Of a DNA stretch of 42,272 nt, positions 1 through 8,600 are shown one piece after another. Under the pieces are notes generated by a model. It worked only from the letters and a program-made list of their open reading frames with translations. It was not told where the DNA came from and made no database searches. The DNA lies in the NCBI RefSeq assembly GCF_014696875.1, contig NZ_JACJQV010000105.1, positions 1 to 42,272 of the forward strand. Reading direction: 5' to 3'. Within the stretch, counting starts at the first letter, position 1, and each line of letters starts with the position of its first letter. The translations under genes and the position numbers were made by a program. The stretch is from Microcystis wesenbergii FACHB-1317 (GTDB lineage: Bacteria > Cyanobacteriota > Cyanobacteriia > Cyanobacteriales > Microcystaceae).

Positions 1-1
1 A

Positions 2-94
2 GACTTAATAGAAGGGATTGAATTGGCTATGTTAGAAGTTACTCAAAAAGATATTCGCAATTGGTTTACTCACTGTTGCTACTGTACCTCATAA
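2..94 (+). pseudogene. IS630-family transposase, C-terminal fragment
   Basis: The frame from base 2 to the TAA at 92-94 encodes the last 30 residues of a protein ending NWFTHCCYCTS, preceded by DLIEGIELAMLEVTQKDIR. A C-terminus of the form WFxHCGYC is characteristic of IS630/Tc1-mariner-type transposases in cyanobacteria. The 5' part lies outside the window, so I cannot tell whether the element is intact; only this tail is visible. It overlaps the end of a truncated PEP-CTERM reading frame on the other strand, which suggests insertion into that gene copy. Confidence 0.6.
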
Positions 95-201
95 GTCAGA
101 GAATTGCTATAAATAACAGGTTCAGCTTTAACGGAGAGAAGAGGATTAAATACTATTACAGAGGTTAATCCTAATAGGGTTGCTAGATGTTTTGTGTTCA
201 T
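79..201 (-). pseudogene. Truncated PEP-CTERM-type paralogue (5' end only)
   Basis: From an ATG at 201 the minus strand reads 40 codons beginning MNTKHLATLLGLTSV and running to a stop at 79-81. The first 29 or so residues match the signal peptide of the full gene at 453-1202 (MLSKHLVTLLGLTSV), including NPxLSVxAEP. Homology stops at about 118, and the rest of the frame runs into IS630-derived sequence. The same AGGAG ribosome-binding site lies upstream as in the intact gene. This is a second gene copy that has lost everything after its signal peptide. Confidence 0.75.
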
Positions 202-300
202 TGTTTAAGTCTCCTGTGTCAATTTTTTAGAGTTTGTAGTCAAGAATGTTTTCTCTAACCTAAAGGATGTTTCAGAAAAGATCAGAATTTTTCAACTTCC
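118..300. repeat. Duplicated gene 5' region (partner copy at about 1116-1300)
   Basis: Bases 118-300 match 1116-1300 almost base for base in the same orientation. The match covers the signal-peptide codons, the RBS, the leader (shared stretch TTAGAGTTTGTAGTCAAGAA) and the ACCTAAAGGA(T/G)GTTTCA segment. It reflects a tandem duplication of a PEP-CTERM gene with its leader. Identity ends at about 300, where an unrelated segment shared with 35489-35676 begins. Confidence 0.8.
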
Positions 301-367
301 TATCTAGACATCATCTATATCTAGTTTAAAATGGTAAATTCCTCAGCAAAATGGAGAATCTTTGGCA
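300..367. other. MITE-free (empty-site) copy of the segment found at 35489-35676
   Basis: The reverse complement of 300-367 begins TGCCAAAGATTCTCC and ends GATGTCTAGATAG. The same sequence occurs at 35489-35540 plus 35659-35676 on the plus strand, there interrupted by a 118-bp element. The TA at 316-317 is the pre-insertion target; at the other locus TA is present on both sides of the element. The remaining 368-452 up to the PEP-CTERM stop holds no gene that I can support. Confidence 0.8.
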
Positions 368-452
368 CAATTTGTAGATTCTTTGTTTGTTACTGAGGAT
401 TAGATTAAGCAAAAATTACCTCAACTGATTTTAAGTCAATAAAATTAACTAC

Positions 453-1202
453 TTATTTTTTTTGATTTTGTCTAATTCCGCCAATAATACCGCCTCCTGC
501 TAACAGAATTAGAGCTAAAATTGATGAGGGTTCAGGAGTTGAAGCAGAGACTAACATCAAAGAACGATCGGCTCTACCATCAATGAATTTTAATCCCGCT
601 ACTGACTGAGTAGCCCCTGCATTTACTAACAAGTCACTGAATTCTTGAGAAAAGAATAATTCAATTCCTTCAAGCACGAAAGTCAGAGTATTAAGATCAA
701 TATTAGGAATACCTGATGATGCAACATCAAAGACTTGCAAACCTGTATTGGCTGTATCAGTCACAAAAAAATTAAAATCTTCGTCAAAAGAATTGGAAAA
801 ATTGCCAATCGTGAATTGTGTTCCTAGTCCATTCAACTTGGTGGTATCTACCTCAAAGGTAAACGTTCCTAAAAACTCTTCTGTTCCGCCCAAGGGAACA
901 TAAAGAACAGGGTCATCATCATAGAGGAAAGTATAAGTCGTTCCTCGAACATTGGGGTCAGAATTGGGAGGCAATAAAACGGAACCAATGGAAAAGCCGG
1001 GGGCAGGCGTTGCGGTACTTTCAACATCGCTCAGTGTTAATCCAATATTTTCTAAAATAGCTAAAGTATTAGTATTTAGTTCTAGGCTTTCTTTTCCCTC
1101 AACTTCTAAATAAACTTGAGGTTCGGCATGAACAGAAAGAACAGGATTAAGAGCGATTACAGAGGTTAATCCTAATAGAGTTACTAGATGTTTTGAGAGC
1201 AT
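453..1202 (-). CDS. PEP-CTERM sorting-signal secreted protein
   Basis: This 249-residue protein has an N-terminal signal peptide (residues 1-26, hydrophobic LVTLLGLTSVIAL then VHA-E) and a C-terminal PEP-CTERM signal: STPEPSS at about 220-226, a hydrophobic segment LALILLAGGGIIGG, then a basic tail RQNQKK. Proteins of this class are exported and processed by exosortase-type systems. The middle is acidic and Thr/Asn-rich with no catalytic motif I can recognise. The ATG at 1202 has AGGAG about nine bases upstream, which fixes the start. It lies downstream of the biosynthetic cluster but has its own leader, and a truncated paralogue lies at 79-201. Role unknown. Confidence 0.85.
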   Translation of the reverse strand: MLSKHLVTLLGLTSVIALNPVLSVHAEPQVYLEVEGKESLELNTNTLAILENIGLTLSDVESTATPAPGFSIGSVLLPPNSDPNVRGTTYTFLYDDDPVLYVPLGGTEEFLGTFTFEVDTTKLNGLGTQFTIGNFSNSFDEDFNFFVTDTANTGLQVFDVASSGIPNIDLNTLTFVLEGIELFFSQEFSDLLVNAGATQSVAGLKFIDGRADRSLMLVSASTPEPSSILALILLAGGGIIGGIRQNQKK

Positions 1203-1402
1203 TGTTTAAGTCTCCTGTGTCAATTTTTTAGAGTTTGTAGTCAAGAATCTTTTCTCTAACCTAAAGGAGGTTTCAAAAAAGATTAGAATTTTTCAACTTC
1301 TTTTAAGAAACTTATGGTTAACTGTAGTTGAATTTACTCAAAAGAGTCAACCAAAATACTTGAGTATAGTTGCTGATTATTGATTCTGTATTTTGCCAAA
1401 CA

Positions 1403-2680
1403 TTATCCTTTTCTCAAACGTTCCACTAATTCAACCGCACAACCGATGCCACTTTCATGAAATCCGTAGGAATCAATGCCTCGTTTTTTGATGTGGAAAT
1501 ATGTCCCTGAGAAGTAAATAGGGCCAGTTTCATTGAGTTGATAAATTTGTTTTTGGGCTTCTAGAGTATTCATGTCATAAGCTGGATGTCGATACTTAAG
1601 AATGCGGATAATTTTGTCTTCATCAATGGCGATAGGTGGGGTATCTAAGGAAACAAAATAATCTTTCTTGGCGGTAAAATTATGGACTTTGTTAGCATAA
1701 TAAGTCACATAAGTATAAAGCTTTCCTTCTTTAGTTACTTGCCCATAATTCCAGGATTGCCATTTACTGCGATCGGGGTTCATAATAACTGGATCAGTGT
1801 GAACAGTTACGGCGGTTTCATTATACTTAAAACAGCCTAGGATGTTTTGTTCTAATTCAGTTGGTTCAGCAAGTATTCCTAATGCTTGATCAGCGTGAGT
1901 AGCCATAACCACCTTATCATAAACTTCTTCATCTGTGGTCGTTTTTATCGTTACTTTTCCGTCTTCTCTTTTTTTAACGGAAATCACTTCTTGTTCAGTG
2001 CGAATGGGTTTCTTTAAAGCATCTTTGACCCTTTCAACATAACGACTGCTTCCCCCTTTAACGGTTTGCCATTCGACCGTTTTTCCCCCCAACCCTCCTT
2101 GGTCATGAGTCATAAAAAAGCTGATAAAAGTTGAAGCGGGAAACTCCATTAATAAATCAGTAGGAATTGACCAAACGGCTGACCCCATTAGCATGACAAA
2201 GTTATCTCGAAAGGCTTGGCTATAGTTATTTTTATCTAGATATTCTTGCATAGAAATTCTCGTTTTTCCTTCCCAAAAATCAGCCCGTGCTTCTGAAAAA
2301 AAACGTTTAGCTTCTTGATAACAAGCGACTAATTCAGAGGATTGCTGACGAGCAAATTCTTCCATCGGCAGTTCTAAATCTAGGGAATTAAACTGCATTC
2401 CAGTATCCAAATTATAAAAATTAAATCCGCCTAAATGATCTTGAGTCTCTGCTCCTAAATCAGCAAAAAATTTCATCAAGTTGGGATAATTAGGTTTATT
2501 ACAAACCACAAAAGCCGTATCAAAAGAAATGCGTTGACCATCTTCATCCAAATCTAAGGTGTGAGCATGACCGCCGACACGACTACTTTTTTCATAGACA
2601 TCAACCTCATATTGATCTTGAAGATAATAGGCGATGGGAGAGCCAGAAATACCCGAACCAATGATTGCTAATTTTTCCAT
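1403..2680 (-). CDS. COG2907-like FAD/NAD-binding oxidoreductase (amine-oxidase fold)
   Basis: The 425-residue protein starts with a Rossmann dinucleotide motif IIGSGISGSPIAYYL (GxGxxG at residues 8-13), followed by the FAD-ribose glutamate region VYEKSSRVGGHAHT, as in flavin amine-oxidase/desaturase proteins. The stretch FDTAFVVCNKPNYPNLMKFF matches the COG2907 group, often found near fatty-acid modification genes. A C-terminal segment HESGIGCAVELVERL resembles the closing FAD-contact motif. AAGGA sits nine bases before the ATG. It is the last gene of the minus-strand cluster, so a late oxidation or desaturation of the acyl product is plausible; that is inference. Substrate and cofactor direction cannot be read from sequence. 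Confidence 0.75.
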   Translation of the reverse strand: MEKLAIIGSGISGSPIAYYLQDQYEVDVYEKSSRVGGHAHTLDLDEDGQRISFDTAFVVCNKPNYPNLMKFFADLGAETQDHLGGFNFYNLDTGMQFNSLDLELPMEEFARQQSSELVACYQEAKRFFSEARADFWEGKTRISMQEYLDKNNYSQAFRDNFVMLMGSAVWSIPTDLLMEFPASTFISFFMTHDQGGLGGKTVEWQTVKGGSSRYVERVKDALKKPIRTEQEVISVKKREDGKVTIKTTTDEEVYDKVVMATHADQALGILAEPTELEQNILGCFKYNETAVTVHTDPVIMNPDRSKWQSWNYGQVTKEGKLYTYVTYYANKVHNFTAKKDYFVSLDTPPIAIDEDKIIRILKYRHPAYDMNTLEAQKQIYQLNETGPIYFSGTYFHIKKRGIDSYGFHESGIGCAVELVERLRKG

Positions 2681-2744
2681 GATTTTGTCCTTGAATAAAT
2701 TGTGAAGTGGCTTAATTAGTGGGGGGAAAATTGAAGAAACTTTC

Positions 2745-3917
2745 CTAACTATTCTCCGAAGAATGTTGATAGTCAGGATGGGACTTTTGGGACTGACTTA
2801 AACTCAGCAAAAATAAGACAAAAATGACTAACATTAATGAGAAGATATACCGAGTTCCCATCATGGTCATGACAATAGCTGATAGAATGGGGCCGGCGGT
2901 ACAACCTGCACTATAAATTGAGGTAAAGACAGCACTCCCGGAGGATAATTCATTAAGGGTAACGGTAGAACCAATGAGGGCTAACGATAAGGGAAAAATG
3001 GGACTCATTCCTACCCCAGAGACAAAAGCTAAAAAGGGGGTAATCATGGGATTTTCGATTAAAGATAAGCCAAAAACTGAAACAATTACAATAATTACAC
3101 TACCGACTAAAACCTTAACTTTACCCATCTTATCGGCTAAATGAGTAATAGGAACGGTTGAAATTAATCCGCCTAAAATAAACAAGCCAAAGATTAAACC
3201 CATGCGCTCAATACCATAGTTTTGTTCGAGTAAAAAAAGTGGATAAAGAGAAACTAAGGTGGCAACACTGAAGCCATAAGCAAAAGCTCCTTGTAGGGGA
3301 AGTTTGAGCTTTTGAATAATGCTAAAGTTGGGCTTTTGAAACTTAACCGTTTTCTCTGGTAATCCAAAAAAGACAACAACAATTCCACTTAAAATCAAGC
3401 CACTTCCTAATAAAAAAGTGATCTTAGGAGAAAGATTATAGGCGACTGCTCCCATAATCGGACCGATACCAAAACCTAAGCTAAAAGCTAAAGCATCTAA
3501 ACCATTAACCATGGCTCGATTTTGATCATTACAAAAATAGTTAATAGCGGTTTGTCCAGAAATCAGATATAAACAACAGGCCAAACCCATAACGCCACGA
3601 ATGATAAACCAAAGAGATAATTGAGTAGTAAAGGCAAATAGAGGTGCAGTTATTCCCATTAAAAGGAATCCTAACATCATGGTTTTTCTTAATCCAATTT
3701 GGCGAAGAATACTAGCCACAATCGGTGTTCCTGCGGCAATGACAAAAAAGTAAAGAGTAGAATTTGCCCCAATAACAATATTGTCGTAACCCTTTTCTTT
3801 CATCAGGGTAGAAATAAAGGGGTTAAATAACCCTAGGGAAATTCCCGATAAAAAGGCCACTAAATAAAGGGCGGGAAGTCCAACAGAAAAGGGAGAATTG
3901 GCATTTTTAGTCATCAT
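2745..3917 (-). CDS. Major facilitator superfamily transporter
   Basis: About twelve hydrophobic segments make up this 390-residue protein, with the MFS loop 2-3 signature region around IVASILRQIGLRKTMMLGF and a matching second-half loop ITHLADKMGKVKVLVG. The frame can be opened at a TTG at 3935, but two adjacent ATGs at 3917 and 3914 give MMTKNANSPFSVG directly before the first membrane segment, so I take 3917. It lies between the enoyl reductase gene (3953) and the oxidoreductase (2680) in the same direction, which suggests export of the cluster product across the inner membrane. Export is inferred from position; the sequence does not show substrate. Confidence 0.85.
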   Translation of the reverse strand: MMTKNANSPFSVGLPALYLVAFLSGISLGLFNPFISTLMKEKGYDNIVIGANSTLYFFVIAAGTPIVASILRQIGLRKTMMLGFLLMGITAPLFAFTTQLSLWFIIRGVMGLACCLYLISGQTAINYFCNDQNRAMVNGLDALAFSLGFGIGPIMGAVAYNLSPKITFLLGSGLILSGIVVVFFGLPEKTVKFQKPNFSIIQKLKLPLQGAFAYGFSVATLVSLYPLFLLEQNYGIERMGLIFGLFILGGLISTVPITHLADKMGKVKVLVGSVIIVIVSVFGLSLIENPMITPFLAFVSGVGMSPIFPLSLALIGSTVTLNELSSGSAVFTSIYSAGCTAGPILSAIVMTMMGTRYIFSLMLVIFVLFLLSLSQSQKSHPDYQHSSENS

Positions 3918-3952
3918 GGGAAAATTCCAGCACAAGGTTCATAAGGGGGTTT

Positions 3953-5527
3953 TTAAAGAGGCGTGGGTCGATAAAAATGATAGGGAGACGGAAGATTAAC
4001 CCCCTGTAACTTCAGACTTTGCAGACGATAGAGATAAGCTGCACCGCGCATGATGTGAGTTGCTACATCCACCACTTGACGATTTTCGGAAAATTCTAAA
4101 TAAGTTCCTCGAACCCAATCGTTAAATGAACCCATCGCCGGACCACACCAAATTTGATAATCCATTGTTCGTTGTGGCTGTCCACTGGTTGCCCAACGAG
4201 AAGAAAGCCCTAAATACCAGCGAAAAATTAAAGCCATTTTCCGTTTAGGATTATTATTTGCTCGTTCAATTTGTTCGGGATCTCGCTCTTGAAAATAAGC
4301 AAGGGTTTCTTGCCAAACGGCCTCTAATGGTTTTTGGAAAATTTGCTTTTCTATGGTTTGACGAACCTCGGTCGGAATGGCATCAATTCCCTCATAAGTT
4401 TGATACAAATCATATAATTTTTGCGCGCGCATGGGGAATAAACTTCCCCGTTTTAAGAGTTGAACTTTCACCCCCATTTCAAACATATCAGCACAAGGGG
4501 CCATTACCACATCGGCCATTGCTGCTTGGGCTAATAATTGTTTGGTATGTTCAGATGTTCCCGCTTCAATACAAGCATGATTCACCGAACCTGTGATAAT
4601 GTAACTCGCTCCCATCATAAAGGCCGCTAAGGCTGATTCTGGAGTACTAATCCCACCAGCCGCCCCCACTCTAATAGAACGCTCATACTGATATTGCTGT
4701 TGAATCTCATTGCGTAAGGCAATAATAGAAGGGAGAAGGCAAACCAAAGAACGATTATCTGTGTGACCACCAGAGTCAGCTTCAACGGTTATATCATCGG
4801 CTAAAGGAACTTTTTCAGCTAAAGTTGCTTGTAAGGTTGTAATTTGTCCCTGTTCGACTAAAGCTTTCAGCAGTTTAGGGGGAGCAGGTTTTAAGAATTT
4901 CTGAGCAACTTCGGTCCGAGAAATTTTGGCAATGATCTTATTTTCGGTTTCAATATCGCCTTGAGAATTGAGATGTAATCCTGATGCTCGGTAACGGACA
5001 ATATGGGGGGTTAAATCCATATAAGCAGAGGCTTCAACAGTTCTTACCCCATATTTGAGGTAAAGTTCCACTGAACCCCGTTCTAGGGCCTCCTCTGAGG
5101 GGCTATGGATTAAATTAAAGGCATATCCTCCATTGGGTAAAGCTTCTTGAATGGTGTGAATGGCTTTTTCAACCCGTTGGGGAACTAACCCGGCTGCCCC
5201 AAAACTGGCTAAAAATCCCGCTTTTCCCAAAGAAATCACCAAATCTTCGGAAGCGATACCCCCAGCCATTGCCCCCGCCCCATAAGCATAGTCTAAACCA
5301 TGAAAGTCACAAAAAGCGCGATCGCCTAATTGTTGGGGTGATAGGGCATTAATCATGCTACGGGGCAGTATATCAGCATTAGGTTCGTGAGAAAGTCCTA
5401 TCTGGTTATTTTTGACATATACATAACAAGGCTGCTCTAAATTGGCTAATTTTTCTCGAATTCCTTCACTATCAAAGGAGATAGATGGTTTAGGGGAGCT
5501 AGTAAGAGGGTTATGGCTAGTTAACAT
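3953..5527 (-). CDS. PfaD-like FMN enoyl reductase (PUFA/heterocyst-glycolipid synthase type)
   Basis: A 524-residue TIM-barrel flavoprotein of the PfaD family, the trans-acting enoyl-ACP reductase of iterative PUFA-type synthases. Visible marks are GLDYAYGAGAMAGGIASEDLV (78-97), the phosphate/FMN loop GAAGGISTPESALAAFMMGA (288-307) and the EADSGGHTDNRS block (249-260). Stand-alone nitronate monooxygenases are shorter, near 330-380 residues, and lack the long C-terminal helical part seen here (DLYQTYEGIDAIP and on to the end). The neighbouring genes encode the other Pfa-like parts, which supports the assignment. It would reduce the C=C bonds made by the DH domains encoded just upstream (5669-10672). 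No clear RBS precedes the ATG. Confidence 0.9.
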   Translation of the reverse strand: MLTSHNPLTSSPKPSISFDSEGIREKLANLEQPCYVYVKNNQIGLSHEPNADILPRSMINALSPQQLGDRAFCDFHGLDYAYGAGAMAGGIASEDLVISLGKAGFLASFGAAGLVPQRVEKAIHTIQEALPNGGYAFNLIHSPSEEALERGSVELYLKYGVRTVEASAYMDLTPHIVRYRASGLHLNSQGDIETENKIIAKISRTEVAQKFLKPAPPKLLKALVEQGQITTLQATLAEKVPLADDITVEADSGGHTDNRSLVCLLPSIIALRNEIQQQYQYERSIRVGAAGGISTPESALAAFMMGASYIITGSVNHACIEAGTSEHTKQLLAQAAMADVVMAPCADMFEMGVKVQLLKRGSLFPMRAQKLYDLYQTYEGIDAIPTEVRQTIEKQIFQKPLEAVWQETLAYFQERDPEQIERANNNPKRKMALIFRWYLGLSSRWATSGQPQRTMDYQIWCGPAMGSFNDWVRGTYLEFSENRQVVDVATHIMRGAAYLYRLQSLKLQGVNLPSPYHFYRPTPL

Positions 5528-5658
5528 GGGGTTTATTTCTCAATTATTGTTGACTTTAAACTGAGGGAAAAGATGGGTGTTTACTATTCACTGGTAACTG
5601 GGGTTATCCCAATTCCATGGTTAATGCACTAACCGAGTAGTCGAGATACACTGGTCTC

Positions 5659-5679
5659 TGTTAACTGTTCACTGTTCAT
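5659..5679. repeat. Short heptanucleotide tandem repeat (TGTTNAC-type, 3 units)
   Basis: TGTTAAC, TGTTCAC and TGTTCAT follow one another at 5659-5679, overlapping the stop end of the 5669-10672 gene. Heptamer tandem repeats (STRR) are a known feature of cyanobacterial genomes. Related runs occur at 12492-12526 and 38394-38414. Confidence 0.5.
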
Positions 5680-8600
5680 TGTCTAATAGACACAGGGCGA
5701 TGTCTTTAATTTCGTAAATTCTTAAGTCTTCTTTCCAAAGACTGGCATCTCCGATAATTGTGATTACATCATCTTCGACTCGAATATCGGAAATATGCAC
5801 TTCTAAAGACATTAAACGATTTTCGGGTGTAATTTGTCCTCGATATTTCCAGGTGATTTGATGATTAATGGCTTGACCAAAGCGAGGATTTTTGAAAGAT
5901 TTGCCTAAGTCTAATTGCAGCGCATAAGTTTGCATAGCTTGAAGAATAGACTCAACGCCTAATGCACCAGGCATCACGGAATCTTGATAGAAATGGAAGG
6001 GAAAATACCAATCTTCGGGAGTAATTGATTGGCTGGCATAAATATATCCTTTTTGATACTTACCCCCATCTTGAATTAGGAAAACTTTTTCGATAAAATC
6101 AAGATAATTTTGAGAAAGACGATAATGGGGTTTTTCAGGATTTACTGAATAGAAGGTTTGGTGAGTTAAGGAATCTTGTAAATTAATTTCCTGTAGGGTT
6201 AAATCGGATAAATTATTCAGTTGATACCAAGGTTTAAGACGTTTTCCACCATCAAGTCCCACTTGATTCGCTAACACGGCTGTGCTAAAGTCTCCAAAGA
6301 CCATATTTCCCCGATAAAAAGGCTCACCTTCACAAGATAACTCAAACTCAAACTTTTGAATAATTGCCCCTTGAATAGCGGTGGTAGAAAGGAGACGAAC
6401 TTTATCCGTAATGGTTTTATTACGGAGGTCAATTTCTTTGAGAATTGTTCCCTGTCCATCCAAATTACGAAAATGAAGATCATCTTCTGGGAATAATAAA
6501 GTTGCTCCCATATAAACCCCTAAGAAAATACAAGGTTGACCGGCAATTTCAATATAAGTACAGTAGGGCAAAGTGGGATAGGCATTATGGTTATAAAACC
6601 AAGCATTTTCTTTGACATCAAATTCGGTAATAATTTCCGATGGTTTTTGCAATTCATGACGTTTACCTTCGATGTCTAATACCCGACTGACTAACTGAAA
6701 CTCCCCGTTAGGTAAACGAACCGATTGACGATTTTCATAAATGTCAAATTCTGATCCCAAACAGGCAGCCACTGATCCTTTAGCAAAGGTTTTTAATTGG
6801 TTTTCATTAAATAAAACCGATGACTGTTTTGATAATTGGGAAATATGGGGTAATGTTACTGACTCAATGGGTGGGAAAATACTGGGAATGGTGTCTGTTT
6901 TTTCTACCAGTTGAACACCAATATTTTTAATAGTAGCAATGGTTTTTCCGCCAAAAATAACATCCACATTAGCCAGAAGATAAGGTTGAGGAGAAAGTCC
7001 AATTTCTAACACCTCCATTTGATACATTAAAGTTCCATGTTGGGGAGTCACTTGTCCCCGAAAACGGGCTGCTTGGGTTTGATTAGGAATCACCTGAAAA
7101 CGAGCATCTTTCCTGTGAGTTTGTAACCCTAACCATAAACAATAAAATTGCACCAGTTGGATACTTCCTTCAATCATTAAATTCCCCGGTAAAGTGGGGT
7201 CATTTTTAAAATGACAAGAATAATACCAGTCCTCAGGAGTGATCTGTTTTGCTCCCACTGCTAACCCTAGTCCAGCTATTCCTCCTTGAGGATTTACCAT
7301 CATCACTTTCTCTAACATTAAGAGTTTTTCTGGGGGTAATCTGAGGGAAGAATTTAAGCCATTTTGTTGATAGTTTTTCCCTAAACAAGCCTCAATATTG
7401 CCTTGACTTAGATTAAGAAGTTCTTCTTTTTTAAAGAATGACTTAGAACAAGTTAAAAGAGGAGTAAACTGTTGTCTTTTAATCAAGTTTCTTTCTTTTT
7501 CTTCAGCCTCTTTTAGCACAATTCCCTGTCCTTTTTCTAATTCTTCATCAGAAAAGAGTCCAGCACAACCGTCATGAAGTTTCATCCAAACTTGATCCCC
7601 AATTAACACCTCTCCTTGGAAGAAAATTAATAAGCTATCATCAGTTTTAACCGAAGAGGTGATCTTAACTCGACACCGTAACAACTTAACATTTTCAGGT
7701 TGTTCAAATAAGAAGGTTGCAGATAAATCTAATAAACGGAAAGAGCGTTTTCCTTGATTTTCAAAATCTGTCCCGATATAACTTAATAGCATCAGGAGTC
7801 CGTGGCCGGCTTCTTTACAAATTCCTACCGTTAATTGACCATCTACTGCATACCAAGCATCTTCTGGTACATCATATTCTGTTTCGATGAAACCTGATTT
7901 ATAATCACCTAATTTTCCTTCTAATTGAGTCACCCGACTGACGAACAAAAAGGGAGGAGACGGCATTCTGACTCGTTGGGTATAATGATCAATGGGTTCA
8001 TATTCTTGACCAAAAACCTTAGAGACTTTACCTTCAATAAATTCGAGGATCTCAGGTTGATCAAATAAACAAGGTTTAACGGTTTTAGGATGAGAAGAAA
8101 TAACGCTTGTTCTTGAATGATCAACCGTAGAAATGGTTGGAACTTGGGAAAGAAGTTGAGTAGAAGAAGCGACTAAAACAGCGACTTTTTGAGAAGCAGT
8201 ATTTTCTCGAATAATTGAATTTTGTTGCTCAGTTTGGGGTTCAATATTAGCTTTGGGTGCTGTGGTTAACACTGTCTTAAAAATCGCCTCTAAGGTTTCT
8301 GCTTCATCTGTTAAATAAAGAGGGGATAAGTCTAGTTCTACCCCATGACTGACTAATTGTGCTAACATCTTAATAATGGTCGCTAAATCATCAGCACCTC
8401 GACGATTAATACACAATGCAAGATGCTCTTTTTGACCAAGAGTTTCCGATATCCAACGAGAACAACTTCCTCCTGATCCTAATTCTAGAAAAATTTTTAC
8501 CCCGTCTTGATAAGTGCGTTCAATTAAGCGAGGAAAATCTAACATTTGACACATTCCTTGACTTAAATGCTCACCAATTTTCTCTTGTTCTAAGGCCAGA

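Noticed and set aside
301-452. Possible short C-terminal coding segment (…LCQRFSILLRNLPF) on the minus strand
   Set aside because: Only about 30 codons, no start or family match; the similar frame at 35489 results from the shared DNA segment and not from a recognisable protein.
4258-4596. 112-codon open frame on the plus strand inside the PfaD-like gene
   Set aside because: It is antisense to a well-supported gene, has no recognisable domain, and arises from low stop density opposite the coding frame. The same applies to other 60-115-codon frames opposite the synthase and halogenase genes.
3953-5527. Annotation as a nitronate monooxygenase (2-nitropropane dioxygenase)
   Set aside because: The fold is shared, but the length, C-terminal region and neighbouring Pfa-like genes fit the PfaD enoyl reductase group.
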